Source of the DNA: OMOG01 sp041485845
GTDB lineage: Bacteria > Acidobacteriota > Terriglobia > Bryobacterales > Bryobacteraceae
Assembly (NCBI GenBank): GCA_041485845.1
Contig: JBGPKH010000141.1
Location: forward strand, 1 to 16,429
Direction: 5' to 3'
DNA: 16,429 bases
The notes under the pieces were generated by a model. That model ran no database searches and was not told where the DNA came from. It saw only the letters and a list, made by a program, of their open reading frames with translations. Positions 1-8,494 of this stretch are shown in pieces. The first letter of the stretch is position 1; each line of letters begins with the position of its first letter. The translations under genes and the position numbers were made by a program.

Positions 1-2
1 AA

Positions 3-668
3 AACCAGTTTGCCGCCGCCTACGCCTTTGCGGCCTCGCCGGCGCGCTGGGCGCTTGAGCGGCACGATTGGAGAGCCGCTGCTACGCTGGAGATCAAGCC
101 GGCATGGTTCCCCTGGAATCGGTTTCGGAATGCCGAAGCGCTGGTGCATTACGCGAGAGCGATTGGGGCCGCCCGTGCAGGCGATGTCATCGCCGCGCGC
201 CGTTCGATCGACGAAATCGCCGCCATCCGCAGGGCCATGCCGGCAACTCGCGACTACGATTGGAGCGGCTCCATCGGCGCGCAGTGGGAAGCGGCTAGTG
301 CGCTGATCGCATGGGCCGAGGGGAAGAAAGACGAGGGTGTCCGTCTCCTTCGCATGGCTGCCGGCCATGAGGATGCCGTCGACAAGCACCCCGTGACGCC
401 TGGGGCGTTGCTTCCCGCGCGCGAGATGCTGGCCGATCTGCTGCTGGAGAATGGGGCGGCGCCTGAAGCTCTGAAGGAATACGAGGCGGTTCTGAAGATC
501 GCGCCGCGCCGCTTCAACGCCACGGCCGGCGCCGCCAGGGCGGCCGGCAAGGCCGGTGATCGGACGAAAGCCCGCGCCTACGCGATGCAGCTTCGAGAGA
601 TCGCCAACAACGCGGAGACTGCACGGCCGGAATTGGAATGGGCCCGCGTCTATCTGGGCGGCCAATGA
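3..668 (+). CDS. Tetratricopeptide-type protein, 5' end outside window
   Basis: The reading frame is open from base 3 to the TGA at 666-668, giving 221 residues with no start in the window, so the gene begins upstream. The first internal ATG (144) lies inside conserved-looking sequence and is not the start. The visible part is alpha-helical and Ala/Leu/Arg-rich, with helix pairs typical of TPR proteins: a segment around KHPVTPGALLPAREMLADLL, then ALKEYEAVLKIAPRRFNATAGAARAA with the Ala/Gly/Pro spacing of a TPR repeat. This resembles the C-terminal half of long TPR proteins common in Acidobacteria that probably act as protein-binding scaffolds. No catalytic motif is visible. It converges on the DUF4159 gene, and the 112 bp between them show no clear terminator. 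Family assignment is fairly safe, specific function unknown. Confidence 0.75.
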   Translation, partial: NQFAAAYAFAASPARWALERHDWRAAATLEIKPAWFPWNRFRNAEALVHYARAIGAARAGDVIAARRSIDEIAAIRRAMPATRDYDWSGSIGAQWEAASALIAWAEGKKDEGVRLLRMAAGHEDAVDKHPVTPGALLPAREMLADLLLENGAAPEALKEYEAVLKIAPRRFNATAGAARAAGKAGDRTKARAYAMQLREIANNAETARPELEWARVYLGGQ

Positions 669-780
669 GCGGGCCCGGCGGACAACACAGGCGAAATCGC
701 ACGCGCCCCCAGCGGGGCCGGCACTCCCCCGGTCCGGATTTCCGCGGGCGCCCTGCTATTGGATTCCGGCGGTACGGCCC

Positions 781-1623
781 TCAGTGCGTCATGGCATACA
801 CGATGTAGTTCACGCCCAGCCGGATGGCCAGGTCGGCGAACTTGGCCGGGTAGCGCGGATCGTCCGCATATTCCCACGCATCGCCGACGTCGGAGTTGTA
901 GGAGATCGCGATCATGACGCGGCCCTGGTCGTCGTAAATCCCTCGCCAGTGCGCGCCCTTGCCGCTGCCGTCGCGATCGACACTATCCTTGTAGCCGTCG
1001 CGAAGGTGCGCCTGGCCCGGAATCTGGTAGCGATCGTTCAGGTCGTACACCGTGTGGAAGATGGGGTCGTCATCCGGAATCTCGCGAATCTCCCTTTCGG
1101 GAAACGCCTTCTTGATGCGCGATTCGAACTCGTACCATTCCGAGCGGGCATGGAGATCGTCGGCCATGAAGAAGCCTCCGCGCAGCAGGTATTCGCGCAG
1201 CGCCCGCCCCTGGTGGTCGGTCAATCCCCACTCGCCGACCTGCACGGCATACAGCCACGGCCAATCGAAGGCATCGCCCTCGTCGAGGTTCACGATCTGC
1301 TCCACGGACCGCACGTGGATGCGCGTCAAGCGCCGCATCGCCAGCGAAAAGTGGCGGTCGGCGCGCGGGAAATCCTGCGACCAGAGAGAATACCCGGTAT
1401 GCCAGTCCGCGTCGCGGCCGCGGTATCCGTTCAACGGACCGGGCGGAAACATCAGCCGGGCGAAGGCCCACTCGGTCTTCTCCTGGTAGTCCGCGGGCAG
1501 CGGAATTTCGCCGAGATTGTATTCGATGCCGGGCAACTCACGGAACGGCCGCTGAAAGGCGCACAGCACGCCGAGAAAGCCGAGTCCGCAGCCCACCCGC
1601 CAAACCGCCTTCCGCAGCGTCAT
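781..1623 (-). CDS. DUF4159 domain protein, exported or membrane-anchored
   Basis: A 280-residue protein starting at ATG 1623. Residues 1-22 are a positively charged stretch (MTLRKAVWR) followed by a hydrophobic run, so a signal peptide or N-terminal anchor is likely. The rest matches my memory of the DUF4159 family: a Tyr/Trp-rich fold with LREYLLRGGFFMADDLHA in the middle and a C-terminal segment around ISYNSDVGDAWEYADDP ending in GVNYIVYAMTH. DUF4159 proteins are often found near MoxR ATPases and von Willebrand-type proteins and have no assigned reaction. Here it lies 54 bp downstream of the MBL-fold gene on the same strand, so the two may be co-transcribed. Length is normal for the family. 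Role unknown. Confidence 0.8.
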   Translation of the reverse strand: MTLRKAVWRVGCGLGFLGVLCAFQRPFRELPGIEYNLGEIPLPADYQEKTEWAFARLMFPPGPLNGYRGRDADWHTGYSLWSQDFPRADRHFSLAMRRLTRIHVRSVEQIVNLDEGDAFDWPWLYAVQVGEWGLTDHQGRALREYLLRGGFFMADDLHARSEWYEFESRIKKAFPEREIREIPDDDPIFHTVYDLNDRYQIPGQAHLRDGYKDSVDRDGSGKGAHWRGIYDDQGRVMIAISYNSDVGDAWEYADDPRYPAKFADLAIRLGVNYIVYAMTH

Positions 1624-1677
1624 CCCTCGGTGTACCTTATTTCGAGGATATCACCGAGTTCCCTCGCCTCCGGGCGT

Positions 1678-2502
1678 TCATTGAATCCGGACCACGTTGG
1701 CGTCCGTGTGGGGAAACTTCGTCATCACCGCCGGATCGTGGCCCGGGATGATGAACCGCGGTCCCGCCGCCAACTGCTTCATCCGCTCCTGCGCGCGCAG
1801 ATTGGACTCGGCATCCAGCGTCGCGGCGATCGGCAGGTGCTTCTCCAGGTTCTCGTACAGATACAGGTTGTCGCTCGCCAGCACCACCACGCCGGCCGCC
1901 GTGTTCACCGCTACAAACTGCGACGCATACGTGTGTTTGCCGCCGGTGTAGCAGGTCACGCCCGGCAGGATCTCCTGCGCGTCGCCATTCACCAGACCGA
2001 CCCGTCCCTGAGTATTCAGCTTCACCGCCGCCAGCACATCGTCCGGATCGATGCCGCCGTGCGTGCGCCGCGACTGCCACGCCTCGCCGGCGTAATAGGC
2101 GAGCTCGTCCTTCTGCACCCAGGTGCGAGCCTTCGGAAACAGGTCCATGCCGTCGGCGTGGTCCCAGTGCATGTGGGTGATCACCACGTCGGTGATGTCC
2201 TCGGGATTGACGCCCGCGCGCCGGACCGCCTCCGACGGCTTGACGAAATCCGTAACGTGCCACTGCTGGAAGAACTGGTCGCGATAGAAGCCCGAGTCTA
2301 CCAGAATGTTGCGGCCATTCCCGCGCACCAGCCACACCATCATGGCGATATCGAGCTTCCGTCCCGCCTCCGCCCCCGCCACCAACTGGCTCACCGCGAA
2401 GTCCGGAACCGTGGCGTAACGAACGGCGTAGACTTCGTACTGCGGCTTGGACTGCGCCAGTGCGGGCAGCGCGGCAATTGCGGCGAGAGCGCAGAGTTTC
2501 AT
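1678..2502 (-). CDS. Secreted MBL-fold metallo-hydrolase, AHL-lactonase-like
   Basis: A 274-residue protein with a signal peptide (about residues 1-17, ending ALPALAQ). The metallo-beta-lactamase metal motif HMHWDHADG is at 110-118 (H110, H112, D114, H115). Further ligands fit the fold: H190 in GGKHTYAS, D211 in ASDNLYL and H255 in PGHDP, so both zinc sites look intact. The arrangement is closest to N-acyl homoserine lactonase-like hydrolases (lactone or ester opening), but MBL substrate cannot be read from sequence. The export signal argues for a periplasmic or extracytoplasmic substrate. Start ATG 2502 has a GAGG ribosome site 8 bp upstream, and its ATG overlaps the TGA of a short upstream reading frame. 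It probably leads a two-gene unit with the DUF4159 gene. Confidence 0.85.
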   Translation of the reverse strand: MKLCALAAIAALPALAQSKPQYEVYAVRYATVPDFAVSQLVAGAEAGRKLDIAMMVWLVRGNGRNILVDSGFYRDQFFQQWHVTDFVKPSEAVRRAGVNPEDITDVVITHMHWDHADGMDLFPKARTWVQKDELAYYAGEAWQSRRTHGGIDPDDVLAAVKLNTQGRVGLVNGDAQEILPGVTCYTGGKHTYASQFVAVNTAAGVVVLASDNLYLYENLEKHLPIAATLDAESNLRAQERMKQLAAGPRFIIPGHDPAVMTKFPHTDANVVRIQ

Positions 2503-2944
2503 TTTCGCAACCTCAGGATCATTATCGTCTCGAGCGGCGGCGCGCCGGAAGTCTTGATGCGGCGCCTTGAAAGCATGCGGACGGTGAGCGTGGCGACCCG
2601 GCTAACGCTGCCGGCGGGTGGCCGGGATCTGATTACTCAGTTATGCTCCCGGCCAGGGACACTTTGAAGCTCGGCAAGAGACGCGTCTCTGAGCCGCGGC
2701 CAAAGGGAGGTCCCGACGGGCCGCGGCGGCCCACCAAAGGGCATGAAGACGCGGCTGGTGCGGGTCGGGTATTTTCGCCGGTTCTTCGCCGCGTCTTCAA
2801 GCGGTGAGAAGGTTGTTTCATGACAAGCCCTTAGCGTTCTCTTCAAGCCAAACGTACGAAGCCGTCCGGTAGCCCTTTCGGGCCTGCCGGGAATCGCCGC
2901 TGCCGTTCGATAATGGAAGCAGACGATGGCACCAGGGTACGCCT
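2503..2944. other. Gene-poor spacer with several inverted repeats
   Basis: No convincing complete gene. On the minus strand, a frame open from about 2637 ends in a TGA overlapping the ATG of the MBL gene (AAAATGA). Its last residues read SGAPPLETIMILRLRK, but it has no start codon except a late ATG, so it may be the tail of a lost gene. Structure in the rest: a perfect 14-bp palindrome AGAGACGCGTCTCT (2677-2690), a 7-bp stem at about 2719-2733, a 12-bp inverted repeat (2744-2755 with 2788-2799) and an imperfect hairpin at 2866-2890. The plus-strand promoter of the response regulator should lie near the right end, but I could not pick clear -35/-10 boxes. Confidence 0.5.
2744..2799. repeat. 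12-bp inverted repeat, 32-nt loop
   Basis: TGAAGACGCGGC at 2744-2755 is perfectly complementary to GCCGCGTCTTCA at 2788-2799. The same spacer holds a perfect 14-bp palindrome at 2677-2690. No T-run follows, so it does not look like a terminator. Possible operator or repeat-element remnant between divergently oriented genes. Confidence 0.5.
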
Positions 2945-3331
2945 ATGTCCACCTCACCACATACGATCCTGGCAGTGGATGACGACCGCAGCATTCTCGG
3001 TCTTCTCGAAACAATCCTCAGCGAGGCGGGCTATCGTGTCATTCTTGCCGATGGAGGTTGGAACGCCATCCAGGCCTACGAGAAGTGCGCCGAGCCGGTC
3101 AGCCTCCTGCTCACGGACGTGATCATGCCGGATCTTACCGGCCCCGTGGTGGCGGAGCGTTTGCGTACGCGGCAGCCCGACCTCCGCGTGCTCTTCATCT
3201 CGGGCTTTCACGATGCCGACCTGGTGCAGCGCTTCGTGACCCGCAAGGGCTTCTCCCTCCTGCCGAAGCCCTTCACCGTGGATGGGCTTCTGCGCGTGGT
3301 GCAGGAGTCCCTAACTGCCGTGCAACCCTGA
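2945..3331 (+). CDS. Stand-alone response regulator receiver protein
   Basis: A 128-residue protein consisting only of a CheY-like receiver domain, with no output domain. The acidic cluster is D12-D14 (VDDD), the phospho-acceptor is D58 in LLTDVIMPDLTGP, the switch residue is S86 in FISGFHDAD and the conserved lysine is K108 in LPKPF, so it should be phosphorylated normally. The ending KPFTVDGLLRVVQE resembles the receiver domains of hybrid histidine kinases. It probably relays phosphate from, or tunes, a histidine kinase not encoded here. ATG 2945 has AGGG 7 bp upstream. Its last 21 bp overlap the 3' end of the opposing oxidoreductase gene. Confidence 0.9.
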   Translation: MSTSPHTILAVDDDRSILGLLETILSEAGYRVILADGGWNAIQAYEKCAEPVSLLLTDVIMPDLTGPVVAERLRTRQPDLRVLFISGFHDADLVQRFVTRKGFSLLPKPFTVDGLLRVVQESLTAVQP

Positions 3332-4348
3332 CGAGGCTTCCTGCGTCTCGACCTTCACCAGTTGCTTGCCGATATTGCGCCCTTCCAGCATGCCGATGAA
3401 CGCTCGCGGAGCGTGCTCCAGGCCTTCCACCACGTCCTCGCGGTATTGAATCCGCTTCTCGGCCAGCCAGCCGGACAGTTGCCGCAGTCCCTCCTCATAG
3501 CGGTCGGCAAACTGGTGCACCAGAAACCCCTCCGCCTTTGCCTGCCGGACCACCAGTTGTACCAGCCAGCGCGGGCCCATCTCGGGCCGCTCGGCGTTGT
3601 ATTGCGAGATCTGGCCGCAAACCGCAATCCGCGCGCGCGTGTTGATCAGCCGCATCGCCGCGTCGGTGATCGCGCCGCCTACGTTATCGAAATAAATGTC
3701 GATTCCGTTGGGGCAGAGTTCCTTGAGCTTCGCGTAGTAATCCGGCGTCTCCTTGTAGTTGAATCCCGCATCGAAACCCAGGTCGCCGGTGATGAATCGG
3801 ATCTTCTCGTTACTGCCGGCGATGCCCACCGCGCGGCAGCGCTTGATCCGCGCGATCTGGCCCACCAGCGAACCGACCGCGCCGGCCGCGCCCGACACCA
3901 CCACCGTCTCGCCCGGCTGCGGCCGGCAAATATCCAGCAGTCCGAAATAGGCCGTCAGCCCCGGCATCCCCAATACGTAGAGCGCGGTGGTAATCGGCGC
4001 CGCTGCCGGGTCGATCTTACGCAGCAGCTTCGCCGGCGCCACCGCATAGTCCTGCCAGCCGAGCATGCCGGACACAATGTCGTCCTTCGCCACTCGCGGA
4101 TCGTTCGACTCGATCACGCGGCCCACCACGCCGCCCACCATCACGTCGCCGGGTTGCAGTCCCCTGGCGTATGAGGACTGCCCGCTCATGCGCCCTCGCA
4201 TGTACGGATCCACCGAAAGGTACAGAGCGCGCACCAATGCCTCGCCTGCTCCCGGCTGCGGCACGGGCGATTCCACCAGCCGGAAATCGCTCTCCTTGGG
4301 CATGCCGGCCGGACGCTCGGCGAGTATGATCTGACGGTTTACTGACAT
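3311..4348 (-). CDS. NADP-dependent oxidoreductase, zinc-free MDR family
   Basis: A 345-residue medium-chain reductase of the curcumin reductase/prostaglandin reductase/leukotriene B4 dehydrogenase group. The N-terminal LSVDPYMRGRM (44-54) is diagnostic for it. The nucleotide-binding loop SGAAGAVGS (152-160) is the AAGAVG variant used with NADPH, followed by FDNVGG (220-225). The C-terminal EGRNIGKQLVKVE is also typical. No zinc-ligand cysteines are seen, as expected. Such enzymes reduce the C=C bond of alpha,beta-unsaturated carbonyls in the cytoplasm. The frame stays open upstream to 4633, but family homology begins at MSVNRQIILAERP, so ATG 4348 is chosen. It is divergent from the TonB-receptor-like gene. 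Confidence 0.9.
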   Translation of the reverse strand: MSVNRQIILAERPAGMPKESDFRLVESPVPQPGAGEALVRALYLSVDPYMRGRMSGQSSYARGLQPGDVMVGGVVGRVIESNDPRVAKDDIVSGMLGWQDYAVAPAKLLRKIDPAAAPITTALYVLGMPGLTAYFGLLDICRPQPGETVVVSGAAGAVGSLVGQIARIKRCRAVGIAGSNEKIRFITGDLGFDAGFNYKETPDYYAKLKELCPNGIDIYFDNVGGAITDAAMRLINTRARIAVCGQISQYNAERPEMGPRWLVQLVVRQAKAEGFLVHQFADRYEEGLRQLSGWLAEKRIQYREDVVEGLEHAPRAFIGMLEGRNIGKQLVKVETQEASSGLHGS

Positions 4349-4539
4349 TGTTCTCAGACTAGCATCGGAGGTCCTCTTCTTGAACGCCGATTCGTGAAGC
4401 GGAGCACGTGGCCGCACCGGCGAAGCATGCGAGACCGCACAGGTGAAACTCGCGTGCCCGGAGTGGGGCGGACGCCCGTCCACGCTCGGCTGCGCCATGT
4501 GGCATGGCCTGTCACTCGTCCGGCATCGCCGCTTCGGTG

Positions 4540-4566
4540 CTCGGCTGGCTCGGCTGGCTCGGCTGG
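4540..4566 (+). repeat. Three tandem copies of a 9-bp unit
   Basis: CTCGGCTGG occurs three times in a row directly upstream of the -35 box of the TonB-receptor-like gene. Perfect short tandem repeats here could be regulator sites or simple slippage; nothing distinguishes the two. Confidence 0.6.
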
Positions 4567-4574
4567 CGGCCGCA

Positions 4575-4603
4575 TTGACAACGGCGTCGTTTGCGGCCAT
4601 AAT
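4575..4603 (+). promoter_or_regulatory. Sigma70-type promoter of the TonB-receptor-like gene
   Basis: A perfect -35 box TTGACA (4575-4580) and a near-consensus -10 box CATAAT (4598-4603) are 17 bp apart. Transcription would start near 4610, leaving a leader of about 26 nt before ATG 4636. This excludes the upstream TTG at 4603 as a start, because it lies inside the -10 box. Confidence 0.75.
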
Positions 4604-4635
4604 TGCCGCAATCATTCGAGAGAGGGGTGTCACCG

Positions 4636-7600
4636 ATGCGATGCTGCGTTCTCCTTCCGATTGTGTTCTCCGCCCTGCCGTTGTTCGGCCAAACCGGGAT
4701 GGGCAATATCCAAGGGACGGTCAAAGACGCTTCCGGCGCCGTCGTCCCGGGAGCCAAGGTCGCCGTCACCCACGTTGAGACGGCCCGGGAGTACAGCACA
4801 CTCTCCAACGGGAGCGGTTTCTATGATTTCCCGTCCCTGCAAAGCGGCCCTTACCGCATAACCATTGCAGCACCTGGGATGGAGACGTTCAGGGGCGAAT
4901 TCCTCCTGCAGACCGGTCAAACCGCAGTGGTGGATGCCAGCATCAAAGTCGGCGCCGCAACCACCGAGGTTACGGTCACGGCAGATGTGACCCCGCTGGT
5001 GACTACCACGGGACCGACCCTGGCCGCGGTAACCGACCGCGCGCGAATCGAGCAGCTCCCGATTAGCGGCCGTTTTTTCCAGACGCTGGTCATGCAGACC
5101 ACTCCCGGCATCGACGGCGAGTCGCAGGTTCCCCGCGTGTGGGGCATCCGCTGGGGCGTCGAGTTCCTCCAGGATGGCGCCGTGCTGGCGAACCGCGACA
5201 CCGGCGAACTGTCCGGACGTCCGCCGGGCATGGACACCATCGAAGAGTTCCGCGTGGAGACCAACAACTCATCCGCCAAGTTGAACCGGCCGGGCACGGT
5301 GATTGTGAACACGCGGGGCGGCACGAATCGGCTCCACGGCTCGCTTTACGAAGTTGCGCGCAATAACCAGATGGGCTTCGGAGTGGCGCGCGCCCGCGAA
5401 GACAAATTCACGCGGCCGCCGCACCTGGCGCGCAACGAATTCGGCGGCTCGGTGGGGGGCCCCATCTACATTCCGAAGCTTTACAATGGCAAAAACAAGA
5501 CCTTCTTTTTCCACTCCTATGAGGCATACCGCAGTCTGACCGCCAGCACCAAACGCACCTCCGTTCCCACACCGGCCATGCGCCAGGGCGACTTTAGCGG
5601 TCTGGTGGACGGCAGCGGGCGAAAGTATACGCTTTACGATCCCTGGTCGACCGGCTCTGCCGCCCAAAACTGGGGCCGCGTTCCCTTGGTCAACAACCAG
5701 ATCCCGCTCGGCCGCGAAAGCCCGCTCGCGAAATACATGTACAGCGTCACTCCCCTGCCCACCGAGCCTGGCATCAATCCGCTGGTAGCCAATAACTACA
5801 TTTACGAGGCCCCGAATAACCGTCTCGACTGGACCATGACGACGCGCATCGATCACCGCCTCTCCGACCGCGACCAGATTTTCTTCCGCTACACGCACGG
5901 CGTCCGCGACGCTTACTCGCAAAGCGGCAATAACAATTCCCCGACCACTCTCGACTTTGCAGCCAACGGCAACTGGCGGCCCATCCGGAATGAAAGCGGT
6001 GTGGCCTCGTGGACTCACAACTTCTCGCCCACATTCTTCGCGGAGACCGTAGTGAATGCCGGCTCCGAGGACCTCAACTTCCTAAACGTCGGCGACGACA
6101 AGAAATATGCGGACATCCTCGGCCTGCCCAACCCGTTTAGCGAATTCGGGTTTCCGAACCTCACCAGCACCGGCGTGGGGATGGAGTACGTCACGGCCGC
6201 CAACCGGCGCAACAGCATCAACCGGATCTATAACGCGGACGAGAATCTGACCAAGCTCCGTGGGCGGCACGAGTTTCAATTCGGTGGCCGGTTCCGCTAC
6301 GAGTATCTCAACATCCTTCCGGACCAGCAGCAGGTGCAGGGCGCTCACTCGTATTCCAACCAGGCTACCGGACTTTTCGATCCGACCTCCGGCTCCGCCT
6401 ATTCCGCGGTCCCGTTCACCGGCCATAACTCCGCCGACGTGTTCCTCGGCGTGATCGCGAGCTACTCGGCGCAGTTCGTGCGCAAGTGGTACGACATGCA
6501 TGCGCGCGAACACTCTTTGTATTTCCAGGACAATTACAAAGTGAACTCCCGCTTTACTCTCAACCTGGGTGTACGGTGGGAGTTATTCACCCCGCTGACC
6601 GAGTCCGGCAACATTCTGACCGGCTTCGATCCCAAGACCAAGGCGGTAGTCAACGGGGCGGACTTCGAGACGATGTATAAGGCCAACGCCACCACTCCCG
6701 TCATCACGAAGGTCTATACGGACCTGGGAGTGAAGTTCGTGCGTCCGGAGGACGTGGGACTGCCCCACAGCCTGATCAACCTGAACAAATGGGACTTCAA
6801 CCCGCGCGCCGGCCTGGCGTACCGCATGACAAACGGCAGGCATCCACTGGTCGTCCGGAGCGGCTATGGAATCTTTGGATACCCGATGCCTTTGCGTGCG
6901 TTCGATGCGCGGGCCCGGCAGAACCCGCCGACTACCGCGCGATTTACGTACCAGCTCGGCAACTCGGCGCAGACTCCCGACGGGCTTCCCAACTACGGCC
7001 TGCGCTCGGCTCCGCAGTTTATCGCCGGGGTCAACTCCGCCAACGTACTCGACGTGAACAAGCCGGGCGGGGTCAGCCGCGGCTCGTTCCTGGTCAGTTA
7101 TTTCGATCCCGACCAGCCCACTTCCCGGGCCCACGAATGGAACCTCACCTTCGAGAAGGAAGTATGGGACAACACTGTGGCTCGCGTCGGCTACGTGGGC
7201 ACGCATGGTTCACGCATGGACATGTACAACTCCTACAACCAGTCCCCGAGCAGCTTCGTCTGGTACTCGACCACCGGGCTGCCGCTGCCCACGGGGACGT
7301 TTGCCGGCACGGCGACGCGCGCGTTCGAAACGACTACTTTCGGCGACATCGAGGAATATCAAAAAATCGGCTGGTCGAACGCACAGAGCTTCCAGTTTGA
7401 ACTGCAGCGCAGGTATTCGAAGGGCTACGGGTTCCAGGTCTTTTATGTCCTGTCCAACGCCTTCCGGGCCGGTGGCAACGGATGGTCGGATCCCGCCGTC
7501 CCACCCACGAACGTCTTCCTGCCGGGCGCGGTTCCGGCCGACTTCGGTGCGCGCGCTCGTTTTTTGCTCTACAAGCGCGATGAGGACATTCCCAAACACC

Positions 7601-8316
7601 GCGTCAACTTCAACTGGATCCTGGATCTGCCGTTCGGCCAAGGCAAGCGGATCGCCGGTAGCGCCGGACCGGTGCTGAATCGGTTCGTCGGCGGGTGGCA
7701 ACTGGCCGGCCAAGGTTCCCTGACCAGCACCTGGTGGGATCTTCCCACATCCGATTGGCTCCTGCCCAATCCCGTGGAAATCTACGGCGACCAATACCCC
7801 ATCAAGGACTGCCGCAGCGGCACGTGTCTGGACGGCTATCTCTACTACAACGGCTACATCCCGGCCAACCGCATCAACAGCTACGACCCGAAGACCGGCA
7901 GGCCGAACGGCGTCATGGGAGTGCCGTCGAGCTATAAGCCCGCGCATTCGCCGCTCATACCCATACCTGCCGACGGCGGCAGCTCCGCCGACCCCAATTT
8001 CAACTTCTACGACAGCAACACCTACTACATCAAGATGAAGGATGGCAGCCTGCAGCGCGTGTCCTATAACGACAACCTGAATCCATGGCGCAACCAGGCT
8101 GTCCCCGGGCTGTTCAACTGGGGGCTGCACACGTCGCTGTTCAAAGTGATTCCGGTAACCGAGCGCGCCTACTTCCGGCTGAACGTGGACTTCTTTAACG
8201 TATTGAACATGCCTGGCATTCCCAAGACGCCGGCCAGCGGCACGGGCATTATTGACGCATCGGTATCGGGCAGCGGCGCGCGGGCTTTACAGTTCGGATT
8301 GCGGTTGAATTGGTAG
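4636..8316 (+). CDS. TonB-dependent receptor-like outer-membrane protein with CarboxypepD regulatory domain
   Basis: A 1226-residue protein of the large TonB-receptor-like family abundant in Acidobacteria. Order: signal peptide (1-19, ending PLFGQ); a carboxypeptidase-regulatory-like beta-sandwich (about 22-118, with GNIQGTVKDASGAVVPGA and later NGSGFYDFPSLQSGPY); a plug domain (about 120-260, with RIEQLPISGR and an aromatic-rich segment); then a long beta-barrel rich in alternating aromatic strands, with NKTFFFHSYEAYR and ARAGLAYRMTNGR-like stretches. It ends FGLRLNW, with the terminal aromatic residue expected for barrel assembly. These proteins probably take up large oligosaccharides or peptides across the outer membrane; the ligand is not readable. 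ATG 4636 has AGAGGGG 8 bp upstream. No strong terminator follows the stop. Confidence 0.92.
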   Translation: MRCCVLLPIVFSALPLFGQTGMGNIQGTVKDASGAVVPGAKVAVTHVETAREYSTLSNGSGFYDFPSLQSGPYRITIAAPGMETFRGEFLLQTGQTAVVDASIKVGAATTEVTVTADVTPLVTTTGPTLAAVTDRARIEQLPISGRFFQTLVMQTTPGIDGESQVPRVWGIRWGVEFLQDGAVLANRDTGELSGRPPGMDTIEEFRVETNNSSAKLNRPGTVIVNTRGGTNRLHGSLYEVARNNQMGFGVARAREDKFTRPPHLARNEFGGSVGGPIYIPKLYNGKNKTFFFHSYEAYRSLTASTKRTSVPTPAMRQGDFSGLVDGSGRKYTLYDPWSTGSAAQNWGRVPLVNNQIPLGRESPLAKYMYSVTPLPTEPGINPLVANNYIYEAPNNRLDWTMTTRIDHRLSDRDQIFFRYTHGVRDAYSQSGNNNSPTTLDFAANGNWRPIRNESGVASWTHNFSPTFFAETVVNAGSEDLNFLNVGDDKKYADILGLPNPFSEFGFPNLTSTGVGMEYVTAANRRNSINRIYNADENLTKLRGRHEFQFGGRFRYEYLNILPDQQQVQGAHSYSNQATGLFDPTSGSAYSAVPFTGHNSADVFLGVIASYSAQFVRKWYDMHAREHSLYFQDNYKVNSRFTLNLGVRWELFTPLTESGNILTGFDPKTKAVVNGADFETMYKANATTPVITKVYTDLGVKFVRPEDVGLPHSLINLNKWDFNPRAGLAYRMTNGRHPLVVRSGYGIFGYPMPLRAFDARARQNPPTTARFTYQLGNSAQTPDGLPNYGLRSAPQFIAGVNSANVLDVNKPGGVSRGSFLVSYFDPDQPTSRAHEWNLTFEKEVWDNTVARVGYVGTHGSRMDMYNSYNQSPSSFVWYSTTGLPLPTGTFAGTATRAFETTTFGDIEEYQKIGWSNAQSFQFELQRRYSKGYGFQVFYVLSNAFRAGGNGWSDPAVPPTNVFLPGAVPADFGARARFLLYKRDEDIPKHRVNFNWILDLPFGQGKRIAGSAGPVLNRFVGGWQLAGQGSLTSTWWDLPTSDWLLPNPVEIYGDQYPIKDCRSGTCLDGYLYYNGYIPANRINSYDPKTGRPNGVMGVPSSYKPAHSPLIPIPADGGSSADPNFNFYDSNTYYIKMKDGSLQRVSYNDNLNPWRNQAVPGLFNWGLHTSLFKVIPVTERAYFRLNVDFFNVLNMPGIPKTPASGTGIIDASVSGSGARALQFGLRLNW

Positions 8317-8385
8317 TCGCCCCCGGCCCCCGGTCTCCATCGGCGTTAAGATAAGCCCGTTGGAAAAAGGACCTCGGCTGCGCGC

Positions 8386-8440
8386 GATCCGGCCTCGGGC
8401 TCCCGTTTGGTTGCAACTTCCCAGAACGGGACTTGGGGCC
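8386..8440 (+). repeat. Left copy of an inverted repeat bounding a 4.5-kb module
   Basis: Bases 8398-8428 are a perfect 31-bp reverse complement of 12917-12947. Similarity extends outward to a GATCCG (8386-8391, matching CGGATC at 12952-12957) with two small gaps, and inward to TTGGGGCC at the 8440 end. A shared AGGGCTGTTC also follows inside both copies. It lies between the end of the TonB-receptor-like gene and the 3' end of the channel gene. It may be a terminal inverted repeat or one of a genome-wide repeat family. No target duplication is obvious. Confidence 0.85.
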
Positions 8441-8494
8441 CGCGTAGGGCTGTTCCGAGTGTGCCGCCCACTCCAGTTGGTGGTTGTCTTTAAT

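Noticed and set aside
556..2667. 703-residue plus-strand open frame
   Set aside because: It lies antisense to the DUF4159 and MBL genes, which have clear motifs and signal peptides; its Arg/His/Val-rich composition is that of a GC-rich shadow.
2866..2890. Hairpin as a rho-independent terminator
   Set aside because: The stem is imperfect and no T-run follows on either strand.
4349..4633. 95-residue N-terminal extension of the oxidoreductase
   Set aside because: It runs across the TonB-receptor-like promoter, has low-complexity Ala/Ser/Arg sequence and is absent from the enzyme family.
4603..4635. TTG start for the TonB-receptor-like protein
   Set aside because: It lies within the -10 box; the signal peptide and ribosome site fit ATG 4636.
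7210..8130. 306-residue minus-strand frame
   Set aside because: It is a shadow inside the beta-barrel coding region of the TonB-receptor-like gene.
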